Shown here in pieces: positions 1 to 6,874 of a DNA stretch of 9,650 nucleotides; position 1 is the first letter of the stretch, and each line of letters begins with the position of its first letter. The position numbers and the translations under genes were made by a program. The stretch spans positions 1 through 9,650 of the forward strand of contig JAUQWT010000060.1 in assembly GCA_030835005.1 (NCBI GenBank). The letters run 5' to 3'. This DNA comes from Ignavibacteria bacterium (GTDB lineage: Bacteria > Bacteroidota > Ignavibacteria > Tepidaquicellales > OLB5). Under the pieces are notes generated by a model. It saw nothing but the letters and a program-made list of their open reading frames with translations, made no database searches and was not told where the DNA came from.

Positions 1-210
1 AAGATTCCGGGATTGATCAGAAGCGAGGTGTCTAAAATCAAGGCTTTACCCGGAACAGAATCTGATTTTTACATGATGACAGAGATGTATTATGATGATA
101 TGGATTCTTTTAACGCCGCAATGGGGTCTCCTGAAGGCAAAGCATCGGCACGAGACATTGTTAATTTTGCCAAAAACAGCGTAGAGTTCTTCCTAGGTAA
201 GGTTGACTAA
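1..210 (+). CDS. EthD family protein, C-terminal fragment
   Basis: The reading frame is open from the first base and ends in TAA at 208-210, so only the last 69 residues are present and the true start lies upstream of the window. The segment begins KIPGLIRSEVSKI and continues through a tyrosine/aspartate-rich stretch (ending YYDDMDSF), then AAMGSPEGKASARDIVNFA and a final FFLGKVD. This order matches the second half of EthD/dimeric alpha-beta barrel proteins: a beta strand after the 'PGL.R' turn, the 'Y.DDM..F..A..SPEG' helix region, and the last strand. EthD itself is a small protein needed for ethyl-tert-butyl-ether degradation, but most homologues have no known substrate, so no reaction is assigned. 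It lies 160 bases upstream of tonB, separated by a promoter, and is probably in a different transcript. Confidence 0.75.
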   Translation, partial: KIPGLIRSEVSKIKALPGTESDFYMMTEMYYDDMDSFNAAMGSPEGKASARDIVNFAKNSVEFFLGKVD

Positions 211-248
211 AAATAACGATTTTTCGTCAGATTTTGCGAAAAGTGGGC

Positions 249-277
249 TTGAATTTATTTACATTTTTATCTATAAT
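249..277 (+). promoter_or_regulatory. sigma70-type promoter ahead of tonB
   Basis: TTGAAT at 249-254 (4 of 6 match to TTGACA) is followed by exactly 17 bases and then a perfect TATAAT at 272-277. Transcription would start near 284, leaving a leader of about 85 bases before the TonB gene. It is the best promoter-like match I found in any intergenic region here and sits just before the six-gene run, so it probably drives that run. It is not the Bacteroidetes-specific TTTG / TAnnTTTG type. Confidence 0.55.
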
Positions 278-361
278 GCAGTTCATTATCACCAAAAAAG
301 GAACAATTCGGGCTTTATTGATGTATAAGTTATAAAGTTCTTAAATAAGTTTTTAAACACT

Positions 362-367
362 GGAGGT
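362..367 (+). promoter_or_regulatory. Shine-Dalgarno of tonB (GGAGGT)
   Basis: GGAGGT lies three bases before the ATG at 371. The match to the anti-Shine-Dalgarno core is nearly complete, while most other genes in this window show only A-rich leaders. It fixes the TonB start and suggests this first gene is translated efficiently. Confidence 0.7.
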
Positions 368-370
368 GTT

Positions 371-1171
371 ATGGTATCAGATGATATAGAGATCCTGCAA
401 AATACGGGATACGGAGCCACAGAGCTAAAGAAAACATACCAGAAGTATCTGCAAAGGGCATTGATATTTGCAATAGTGATACATGGTTTTATTATTGGTA
501 CTTATCTTTTTGCAAATTACATCAGCAAAATGGAAGGCGAAAAGAAGGGTGACGTACAGCAGAGGATAATTAATGTTACCGATCTTGAGCCACCGCCATC
601 TGCAAATGAAGAGGAAGAACCGCCACCGCCGAAAATTGAAGAGCCGCTGGCTGCTCCGCCGAAAGATCTTACAGCATTAACTCCCGAGCCTGTTGCAAAG
701 GAAAAAGCCGAAGAGCAGACAATTAAGACTCAGCAGCAGCTTGAAGAGATAAAGACTCCCGTTGGCAATCAGGATTCCGGAAAGTTCCAGTATTCCGGCA
801 ATGTAAAAGTTGAAGAAAAGAAGATAGAAGAGAAGATAGAAAAGAAAGAAAAAGTTGTTGAAGAAAAAACTGTTTACCAGTCTTTCGAAGTTGAAAAAGC
901 TCCAGAGTGCGTGAATCTCTCACAGGTAAGGTCTTCTATGAGCTACCCCGAGATTGCAAGAGAAGCCGGAATGGAAGGAAGAGTTACGGTAAAAGTTCTT
1001 GTTGGTCCGGACGGAAATGTAATTAAAGTTGGTTCAGTAAGCGGTCCGGATGTATTTCATGATGAAGTTCGCGATAAGGCAAATGACCTTCAGTTTACCC
1101 CAGGACTGCAAAACGGCAAGCCTGTAAAAGTATGGGTAACTGTTCCGTTCAACTTCAAGCTTAAGAACTAA
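371..1171 (+). CDS. tonB: TonB family energy transducer
   Basis: This 266-residue protein has the full TonB architecture. A short cytoplasmic N-terminus (1-29) precedes one membrane helix (about 31-50, containing FAIVIHGFIIGTYLF). A proline/glutamate-rich periplasmic spacer follows (about 73-110, with PPP and PPPP runs), then a charged Lys/Glu stretch likely to be helical (about 112-168). The C-terminal TonB domain covers about 182-264, with the hallmark YPEIAREAGMEGRVTVKVLV, the GPDGNV turn and a final FTPGLQNGKPVKVWVTVPF. Proteins of this family transmit inner-membrane proton-motive force from ExbB/ExbD to outer-membrane TonB-dependent transporters. No exbB or exbD is visible nearby, so the partners must lie elsewhere. 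The start is set by a strong Shine-Dalgarno. The gene heads a run in which a PstS-like lipoprotein and a TPR protein follow. TonB paralogues are common in this phylum, so the specific receptor is unknown. Confidence 0.93.
   Translation: MVSDDIEILQNTGYGATELKKTYQKYLQRALIFAIVIHGFIIGTYLFANYISKMEGEKKGDVQQRIINVTDLEPPPSANEEEEPPPPKIEEPLAAPPKDLTALTPEPVAKEKAEEQTIKTQQQLEEIKTPVGNQDSGKFQYSGNVKVEEKKIEEKIEKKEKVVEEKTVYQSFEVEKAPECVNLSQVRSSMSYPEIAREAGMEGRVTVKVLVGPDGNVIKVGSVSGPDVFHDEVRDKANDLQFTPGLQNGKPVKVWVTVPFNFKLKN
819..842 (+). repeat. 12-bp tandem repeat inside tonB spacer
   Basis: AGAAGATAGAAG (819-830) is followed directly by AGAAGATAGAAA (831-842), an 11 of 12 match. It lies in an almost pure purine run from about 811 to 874 and encodes the charged KIEE/KIEK part of the TonB periplasmic spacer. 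Its length is a multiple of three, so gain or loss of a copy would change spacer length without breaking the frame. Confidence 0.7.
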
Positions 1172-1195
1172 GCGTATTTGGATTTGCAATAATAC

Positions 1196-1429
1196 TTGAA
1201 AGTATATAATTATTTCACAATAGGAATTTCCCTCATCTTTATGGTGATGGGAATTCTTATTTTATCAGGTGCTTATAATACCGGAGAGCTTTTCAGGAAT
1301 AACGAATTTTTGCGCTGGATAATGGGCACAATTCTTGTTGTTTACGGTATTTTCAGAGTACATAATGCCATAATGAAGTTAAAGCAGGGACCAAGAAAGC
1401 TGCATTATTATGACTCTGAAGAAGAGTAG
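1196..1429 (+). CDS. Small two-helix membrane protein, TTG start
   Basis: This 77-residue protein has two predicted membrane helices, at about 6-27 (YFTIGISLIFMVMGILILSG) and about 38-57 (FLRWIMGTILVVYGIFRVHN). A short loop separates them, and the basic then acidic tail ends DSEEE. An in-frame TAA at 1190-1192 sits two codons before the TTG at 1196, so this TTG is the earliest possible start. The next in-frame ATG would fall inside the first helix (residue 16), and the TTG product is a well-formed protein, which supports it. No Shine-Dalgarno is visible. It begins 24 bases after tonB and ends 33 bases before the PstS-like gene, so it is very likely co-transcribed. I do not recognise a characterised family. 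It could be an accessory of the TonB complex, but only its position suggests this. Confidence 0.75.
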   Translation: MKVYNYFTIGISLIFMVMGILILSGAYNTGELFRNNEFLRWIMGTILVVYGIFRVHNAIMKLKQGPRKLHYYDSEEE

Positions 1430-1462
1430 AACAAATCCCCCGCATCTTGTGTTAAAGTAAAT

Positions 1463-2404
1463 ATGAGAAACAGGTTAAGGAAAATATCAATAATCGCACT
1501 TGCCGTAACAGCGGTAATTTTTTCTTCGTGCGATTATACGGTAAAAAAGTCCACATCAACAACGGGCGAGCTTTTGGCGGGAGTTGATGAAGGCATATCA
1601 CCTGTAGTCCAGGAGGAAGCTGCAGAGTTTATGCGGCTTAACAGTGAGGCGAAGGTCAAGCTAAGCATAAAAACATCTAAAGAAGTTATTGCAGATCTTA
1701 ACAACGGAGTATATAAGACAATTGTTGTGGGCCGCGATCTTACGAAGGAAGAAGCAGATATCTTTGCAGCCAATAAGATAGAAGTAAAGAAGAGTCCTTT
1801 TGCACTTGATGGAATCGGAGTAATAGTTAATCCAAAGAACCCCCTTAGAAAGATAAATTACAACGAGCTCAAAAGGGTCTTTACCGGCGTGCAAACCGAA
1901 TGGAAAGAAATGGACGGTGATAACAAAGATGTATATTCAGGAAAAATAAAAGTTTTTATTGCGAGGAAGAATGCTTCGATCCATGATGTCTTCAGACAAA
2001 AAGTGCTCTCAGGTGCGGATTTTGGAAATAACAGCACGATTTGCAGTACATCAACACAAATGATGGCGGAAATCAAGAATAACGAAAATTCAATTGGATT
2101 TATATCGATGGTTTGGATTACGGTTTCTAACGATACTCTTGACGAAAGCGTTAAGCCGCTTAAGGTTGCATCTGTTAATGCGCAAACAGGAGCTATTGGT
2201 GATTACATAAGCCTTCACCAGGCATATATAGCAAATAAAACATACCCGCTTGTTACAGAAGCGTTTATTATGTCAAGCGATTATTCGATGAATCTCTCGG
2301 TCGGGTTTACAAGCTTTATGAGTTCTTATGACGGGCAGAGGATCGTACTCAAATCCGGACTTGTACCGGTTACACAGCCGGTGAAAATCATACAGTTAAA
2401 TTAA
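1463..2404 (+). CDS. PstS-like periplasmic substrate-binding lipoprotein
   Basis: This 313-residue protein starts with a lipoprotein signal peptide: basic MRNRLRK, a hydrophobic core, and lipobox FSSC with the acylated Cys at 23 and Asp at +2. The rest follows the PstS-like (PBP-like, type 2) fold. It has DGIGVIVNPKNPLRKI (about 116-131), an NELKRVFTGVQTEWKEM block (134-150), a NSIGFISMVW block (209-218) matching the usual 'AIGY' strand, YPLVTEAFIM (261-270), and the end motif GQRIVLKSGLVPV (291-303). In true PstS the phosphate loop reads roughly R..GSGT; here the equivalent is ARKNASIHDVF (167-177), so phosphate binding is doubtful. No ABC permease or ATPase gene is nearby. Location between TonB and a TPR protein is a recurrent Bacteroidota arrangement and suggests an envelope or signalling role instead of ABC import. 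The start has no clear Shine-Dalgarno, only an A-rich leader. Confidence 0.85.
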   Translation: MRNRLRKISIIALAVTAVIFSSCDYTVKKSTSTTGELLAGVDEGISPVVQEEAAEFMRLNSEAKVKLSIKTSKEVIADLNNGVYKTIVVGRDLTKEEADIFAANKIEVKKSPFALDGIGVIVNPKNPLRKINYNELKRVFTGVQTEWKEMDGDNKDVYSGKIKVFIARKNASIHDVFRQKVLSGADFGNNSTICSTSTQMMAEIKNNENSIGFISMVWITVSNDTLDESVKPLKVASVNAQTGAIGDYISLHQAYIANKTYPLVTEAFIMSSDYSMNLSVGFTSFMSSYDGQRIVLKSGLVPVTQPVKIIQLN

Positions 2405-2415
2405 ATATCACTGAA

Positions 2416-3882
2416 ATGTTAAATAATTACATGATGAGAATTATTGGCTTCTTACTGGTGTTTGTGTTTGCGTTAAATGTGAACGCACAGGATAATCTGG
2501 ATAAAGGAATTGATGCCGTTAAAAGAGGCGATTTCCTTAATGCTTTAAATATACTCAAAAGCGTATCAAAAGATTCTTATGACGCAAACCTTTATTACGG
2601 AATAGCTTTATTCAACACCGGTTCTGTGAAGGATGCGGAAAAGTTCCTTAAGGATGCAGTCAAAAAAGATGAAGAGCGCCCGGAGGCATACAGCGCTTTA
2701 GGTGAAATATATACTTCACAAAAAAATTATGGTGAAGCAGCATCTCAGTTCGAGAAAGCCAAGAAATATCTTCCGCTGAACAAGACAAAAGACGATCTTG
2801 ATAAGGCTGAAATTGAAACGATCATTAACGTTCTTAGCGCAGAGGCAGAAAATTTCATTGCAGACGGAAAAGTGGATAAGGCTATTGCTTCTCTGACAAT
2901 GGCAAAAACATATGATGACAAGAATCCTTCTATATATGTTGGGCTTGGCGATGCTTATCTTGCCCGCGGTGCTTTTGACCCGGCAAAAACCAATTATGAG
3001 CTTGGCCTGAAATATAAACCGGGTTTTGCACCGGCGCTGTACGGACTTGGCAAAATATCCTTTAAACAAAAAAAATACAGTGCGGCGCTTGAGAATTTCA
3101 TTAAATCAGCCGAAGCCGATAATAACTTTGCACCTGCATTTTTTGAGAAGGGTTTGATTTTTTACCTGCTTGATAAATTTACTGATGCTATTGAGGCTTT
3201 TGAAAGATATGACCAGCTGGTACCGGGCTCTCCAAGAGGGAAAACATATTTTGCCAAATCATACTACGGTAAAGGCGAGTATGACAGGGCTCTTGAAATT
3301 CTTGATGAAGTACTTGCTAAAGATCCTGATTACAGCGAGGCAAACAAATATGCTGCATATGTATATATTGAAAAGAAAGAATATACAAAGGCAGAAGATA
3401 ATTTTAAAAAAGTAAAAACAGAAGACCTCAACTCTGAAGATTATATGAAATGGTCAAAGATCCCTGCCGATAAAGAAGAATACTCTAAGGCTTATGAGCT
3501 GCTTGATAAGGCAATTGCTCTGGACGCCGAAGATGAGAATGTGTATTTTGAATACGGCAAGATACTGTTCAAAGAGAAGAAATACGCTGATGCGATATTG
3601 AAATTTAACAAGGCAATTGAACTTGGAATCCTTAATGTTGCGGCGTATGTGTATTCGGGCATTTGCTATTTTTATATGAATGAATTTGACAAAGGAATTT
3701 CGGTGCTTGATAAGAGTATAGAGCTTAACCCGGGTGTTTCATCTGCTTACCTATGGAGGGCAAATAACTATGCCGGTTTGACAAAGAATGCAGAAGCATG
3801 TACAGATTACAAAAAGTACCTGGAGTATGAGCCAACCGATACTTTCGCACAGGAACAGGTTAAGAAATTCTGCGGACAGTAA
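2416..3882 (+). CDS. Exported tetratricopeptide repeat protein
   Basis: This protein of up to 488 residues has an N-terminal signal peptide (hydrophobic IIGFLLVFVFAL, likely cleavage after NVNA at 24, giving mature QDNLDKG). The mature part is made almost wholly of about 13 TPR-like units of 33-35 residues, from about 26 to 484. Typical units include APALYGLGKISFKQKKYSAA (about 205), YFAKSYYGKGEYDRALEIL (about 279) and YFEYGKILFKEKKYADAILK (about 381). No enzymatic domain follows, so it is presumably a scaffold for protein contacts in the periplasm or at the outer membrane. ATG codons at 2416, 2431 and 2434 all lack a Shine-Dalgarno. The 2434 start (MRIIGFLL) would give a more typical signal peptide, so the start is uncertain by up to six codons. 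It lies 11 bases after the PstS-like gene and 16 before the peptidase, which implies one transcript. Confidence 0.9.
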   Translation: MLNNYMMRIIGFLLVFVFALNVNAQDNLDKGIDAVKRGDFLNALNILKSVSKDSYDANLYYGIALFNTGSVKDAEKFLKDAVKKDEERPEAYSALGEIYTSQKNYGEAASQFEKAKKYLPLNKTKDDLDKAEIETIINVLSAEAENFIADGKVDKAIASLTMAKTYDDKNPSIYVGLGDAYLARGAFDPAKTNYELGLKYKPGFAPALYGLGKISFKQKKYSAALENFIKSAEADNNFAPAFFEKGLIFYLLDKFTDAIEAFERYDQLVPGSPRGKTYFAKSYYGKGEYDRALEILDEVLAKDPDYSEANKYAAYVYIEKKEYTKAEDNFKKVKTEDLNSEDYMKWSKIPADKEEYSKAYELLDKAIALDAEDENVYFEYGKILFKEKKYADAILKFNKAIELGILNVAAYVYSGICYFYMNEFDKGISVLDKSIELNPGVSSAYLWRANNYAGLTKNAEACTDYKKYLEYEPTDTFAQEQVKKFCGQ

Positions 3883-3898
3883 GGGATATATAAGACAA

Positions 3899-5269
3899 AT
3901 GAGTAATCTAACGGAGTTTATTAACAGCAGCAAAGACAGATATGTTACAGAGCTTAAGCATTTTTTAAGTTACCCAAGCATAAGCACAAACCCTGAAAAT
4001 AAGAAAGACGTTCAGGAGTGTGCTGAATACATAAAGGAACACTTAGAGAAAACCGGATTTGATAACGTAACTATATATCCGACAAAAGGGCATCCGGTAG
4101 TTTATGCAGACTGGCTCAAAGCCGGGTCAGATAAACCGACTGTTCTAATATACGGACATTATGATGTACAGCCTGTCGATCCGCTGAATTTATGGACATC
4201 ACCCCCTTTTGAAGCAGAAATACGCGGAGAGAATATCTATGCGCGTGGTTCAGCTGATGATAAAGGCCAGGTATTTATCCATTTTAAGGCGCTTGAGGCA
4301 CACTTAAACCAAAACGGATCACTGCCCGTTAATATTAAGCTGATAATTGAAGGTGAAGAAGAGATCGGGAGTATTCATTTAGGTGAGTTTATTTCAGCTC
4401 ATAAAGATCTGCTCAAATGTGATGTCGTGATAATTTCAGATACCGCTATGTACAGCAAGGATGTTCCTGCCATAGGTTATGCATTAAGAGGATTGTGTTA
4501 TATGCAGGTAGAAGTTACGGGCCCCAATCGTGATCTTCATTCGGGGCAATACGGGGGAGCAGTTGATAATCCCATTAACGCTCTTGCGCATATGATCACA
4601 AAACTAAAAGACGAAAGAGGCAAAATACTAATAGACGGTTTTTATGATGATGTTGTACCGTTAAGCAAAGAAGAGCTCGAAGGATTCAAGAAACTTCCTT
4701 TCAGCGATGAAGAATATGCGAAAGGTTTGAATGTTGAAGAGTTATTTGGTGAAGAAGGATATTCCACCCTTGAGAGAACATGGTCGAGGCCGACACTGGA
4801 TTGCAACGGCATTTGGGGCGGATTTACCGGAGAAGGAGCAAAAACTGTGCTGCCATCAAAAGCATTTGCCAAAATAAGCATGAGGCTGGTTCCTGATCAG
4901 GACCCAGATAAGACAGAGAAACTTTTTACAGACTATGTTAAGAAAATAGCTCCCAAAACCGTGAAAGTTGAAGTAAAAGGGCTTCATCACGGGAAGGGCG
5001 CTATGACGCCGATAGATACCAAGTGGATGAAGGCAGCATCAAAAGCTATGGCACAGGGATTTGGCAAGGAGCCTGTATTTATACGCGAAGGAGGCTCGAT
5101 ACCGATAGTTGTTACATTTAAAGAAATACTTGGGGCGGATACAGTACTGCTGGGATTCGGCTTGCCTGATGAAAACGCACATTCACCGGATGAACATTTG
5201 AACCTGAATAATTTTCAGAACGGAATATTAACATGCGCAGATTTTTACGATGAACTGGCAAAGATCTAA
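3899..5269 (+). CDS. M20 family metallo-dipeptidase
   Basis: This 456-residue protein lacks a signal peptide, so it is cytoplasmic, and it has the full M20 active-site set. By alignment from memory to carnosine dipeptidases, I see metal His87 and Asp89 (YGHYDVQPVDP), bridging Asp120 (GSADDKGQ), catalytic base Glu154 and metal Glu155 (EGEEEIGS), Asp181 (IISDT), His214 in the lid domain (RDLHSGQYGGAVDNP) and His428 (ENAHSPDE). The lid/dimerisation domain spans about 195-355. Such enzymes hydrolyse short peptides with two zinc or manganese ions; annotation pipelines usually call this group 'dipeptidase' or 'M20/M25/M40 hydrolase'. The frame is open further upstream to 3788, but that part overlaps the TPR gene and has no homology character. 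The ATG at 3899, 16 bases after the TPR stop and with a weak AAGGGA upstream, fits the family start. Exact substrate is unknown. Confidence 0.93.
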   Translation: MSNLTEFINSSKDRYVTELKHFLSYPSISTNPENKKDVQECAEYIKEHLEKTGFDNVTIYPTKGHPVVYADWLKAGSDKPTVLIYGHYDVQPVDPLNLWTSPPFEAEIRGENIYARGSADDKGQVFIHFKALEAHLNQNGSLPVNIKLIIEGEEEIGSIHLGEFISAHKDLLKCDVVIISDTAMYSKDVPAIGYALRGLCYMQVEVTGPNRDLHSGQYGGAVDNPINALAHMITKLKDERGKILIDGFYDDVVPLSKEELEGFKKLPFSDEEYAKGLNVEELFGEEGYSTLERTWSRPTLDCNGIWGGFTGEGAKTVLPSKAFAKISMRLVPDQDPDKTEKLFTDYVKKIAPKTVKVEVKGLHHGKGAMTPIDTKWMKAASKAMAQGFGKEPVFIREGGSIPIVVTFKEILGADTVLLGFGLPDENAHSPDEHLNLNNFQNGILTCADFYDELAKI

Positions 5270-5275
5270 TACGGA

Positions 5276-5305
5276 CAGAATAGAAGAAAATCAGAATACA
5301 GAATA
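5276..5305 (+). repeat. Three short CAGAATA repeats in leader
   Basis: CAGAATA occurs at 5276-5282, 5292-5298 and 5299-5305, the last two directly adjoining, within the 52-base gap between the dipeptidase gene and the DUF3098-like gene. The sequence is A-rich and could be chance; no stem-loop is evident. Confidence 0.4.
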
Positions 5306-5321
5306 ATTAAAAAAATATATT

Positions 5322-5639
5322 ATGCAGCCAAAATCAAAAGGTAAAAAAATACAATCATCAAAGTTCAGCAAGAAGAAAGAATTTTCATTCCCGCTGGAAA
5401 AAGAGAATTTCATGATAATAGGATTTGGTATTTTACTGCTTATCATAGGGTATGTGATGATGGCGCAGAACTCAGTTGACGGTTTTATACCAACAGTTGT
5501 TTCACCGATATTTCTTGTTGCGGGCTATTGCGTTGTTATTCCATACGGTATAATGAAGAAGCCAAAGTCACGTTCAGCAGAAGTTAAGGAAGAATCAGTT
5601 GAGGCAGAAACAACAAGTTCAAATGTGAAGACAAGCTGA
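5322..5639 (+). CDS. DUF3098-like small membrane protein
   Basis: This 105-residue protein has a very basic N-terminus (1-20, mostly Lys/Ser), then PLEKENFMIIGFGILLLIIG as the first membrane helix (about 30-48). A short polar loop (QNSVDGFIP) follows, then a second helix (about 58-77, VVSPIFLVAGYCVVIPYGIM) and an acidic, Ser/Thr-rich tail (85-105). The order 'F..ENF...G..LL..GY.MM', a loop, then 'SPI.LV.GY...P.GI' fits the DUF3098 family, small Bacteroidota membrane proteins of unknown function that I recall lying near cell-division or cell-wall genes in other genomes; that context is absent here. It is the last gene before a strong terminator, 52 bases after the dipeptidase gene, so it is probably expressed from the upstream promoter or a local one that I cannot identify. 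Confidence 0.75.
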   Translation: MQPKSKGKKIQSSKFSKKKEFSFPLEKENFMIIGFGILLLIIGYVMMAQNSVDGFIPTVVSPIFLVAGYCVVIPYGIMKKPKSRSAEVKEESVEAETTSSNVKTS

Positions 5640-5675
5640 TTATTGTGATCTATCAGATGCAAAAGTGTATTGTTC

Positions 5676-5704
5676 AAAGGACAGAAATTATCTGTCCTTT
5701 TTTT
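5676..5704 (+). terminator. Rho-independent terminator after the six-gene run
   Basis: A perfect 10-bp stem AAAGGACAGA (5676-5685) / TCTGTCCTTT (5691-5700) with a 5-base AATTA loop is followed by TTTT, giving a run of seven T from 5698 to 5704. It lies 36 bases after the DUF3098-like stop codon. This is the clearest terminator in the window, and it separates the tonB-to-DUF3098 run from the zinc-ribbon gene. The complementary A run (AAA at 5676) is too short for efficient termination of transcripts from the opposite side, and no opposing gene is present. Confidence 0.9.
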
Positions 5705-5773
5705 ATTGCAGGATATTATATTGGGAATAATCAAGTGCCAGAATAAACATATATGAAATAGCAGAAGAGTCAT

Positions 5774-6874
5774 ATGATAAAGACTTCAACATTTCAGATA
5801 CAGATAGTTTGCCCGGGATGTAATAATTATCATGCAGTTAGCGGTATAGTGGATTTAGACACATGCCAGAATTGCGGCAAATCAATAAATGTAAGAAGTA
5901 TCTTAAACGACAGAATGTTCGGTATGATGGATAAGGTAAAGTATATAAATGGCTACCTTGCCGGAAGCATTGAGCAAATGGGAGGAACAGGCGCGTATAA
6001 ACTATTGTATACTTCAATGCCGCCTGAATGCGAAGAATGCCAAGCGATGCTGGAAGAATCATTATTGCTTAAGGCAATAGAGGAAAGTAAACCCGTTACG
6101 TGCCCGGCATGCAGCCACAAAATGCCAGTGAGGGGAGCAGATGCTGAGATAAAGGAATTTCACCCCAAGGCAATCGGAGTCATCAACGATTCTCACGGCA
6201 AGGATGGTAACGAAAAGAATACTGATAAGACTGAAATGTTCGTTTTCAAGTGCATGACCTGCGGCGCGGGGCTTGAGCTAACCGGTGATACTAAGCGAAC
6301 GATAAAATGCAATTATTGTGATAATGAGAATTATCTGCCTGACTCAATATGGACAAAACTACACCCTAACAAGGAAGTTCAGCCGCTCTACTTGCTGATT
6401 GAAATTGATGAAAATGAGATTAAAGAGACTATTGATTATTTCCTTCGCGTTACAGCTATCAGAATATACAGCAAGCATTTTGAAAATTTCATCCGCAGCT
6501 ATTTTGAGAAACCGTTTGTAAATGGATCATTATTAGTATGGTTAAAGTATTTTCTGAGTGCCAAGAGTGATAAAAGCGGCTTTAACATGAATATTGAAGA
6601 TCTTCATAAGTATTTCTATGATAGCATGATACTTGGTTTAGAGAATCACCCCGCAGAACTTAAGATGGCAGCCGCTGAGTATGGTACCAATATGCCGGTC
6701 TCGCTTCAGGAAAAGCTTTCCGGCGACAAAGATGATAAAGTAAGACTGGCACTTGCAAAAAACGAAAATCTTGAGAAGGAAACATATAAGAAGCTGCAGA
6801 AAGATAAAAACAGTAATGTTTCTGCAGAAGCAGGAAAACATAAAAAGGGTTTCTTAAAAGGATTATTCGGATGA
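5774..6874 (+). CDS. Triple zinc-ribbon protein with LRV-like helical tail
   Basis: This 366-residue protein lacks a signal peptide or membrane helix. All twelve of its cysteines lie in six CxxC pairs forming three putative zinc ribbons: Cys13/16 with 31/34, Cys86/89 with 110/113, and Cys160/163 with 179/182. The third is the most classical (FKCMTCGAGLEL ... IKCNYCDNENYLP). A mainly helical middle domain (about 200-290) follows. The C-terminal region (about 290-355) resembles LRV/HEAT-type repeats, for example DDKVRLALAKNENLEKETYK then LQKDKNSNVSAEAGKHK; the very end is FLKGLFG. Zinc ribbons and helical repeats suggest nucleic-acid or protein binding, not catalysis. It follows a terminator, so it probably starts a new transcript, and its stop overlaps the start of the next gene (ATGA). 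The start ATG at 5774 has only a weak purine-rich AGAAGAG upstream. I cannot name a characterised homologue. Confidence 0.85.
   Translation: MIKTSTFQIQIVCPGCNNYHAVSGIVDLDTCQNCGKSINVRSILNDRMFGMMDKVKYINGYLAGSIEQMGGTGAYKLLYTSMPPECEECQAMLEESLLLKAIEESKPVTCPACSHKMPVRGADAEIKEFHPKAIGVINDSHGKDGNEKNTDKTEMFVFKCMTCGAGLELTGDTKRTIKCNYCDNENYLPDSIWTKLHPNKEVQPLYLLIEIDENEIKETIDYFLRVTAIRIYSKHFENFIRSYFEKPFVNGSLLVWLKYFLSAKSDKSGFNMNIEDLHKYFYDSMILGLENHPAELKMAAAEYGTNMPVSLQEKLSGDKDDKVRLALAKNENLEKETYKKLQKDKNSNVSAEAGKHKKGFLKGLFG

Noticed and set aside
220..243. Stem-loop TTTTCG / CGAAAA after the EthD-family gene
   Set aside because: Only six pairs with a 10-base loop and no T tract following, so it is not convincing as a terminator.
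723..923. 66-codon minus-strand frame opposite the TonB spacer
   Set aside because: It is a low-complexity shadow of the purine-rich TonB coding strand, giving Leu/Ser-rich text.
3170..3415. 81-codon + strand frame inside the TPR gene
   Set aside because: The TPR frame here shows clear repeat periodicity; the alternate frame has none.
3788..3898. 37-residue N-terminal extension of the dipeptidase frame
   Set aside because: It overlaps the TPR gene end and does not resemble the M20 N-terminus; ATG 3899 starts the family-like sequence.
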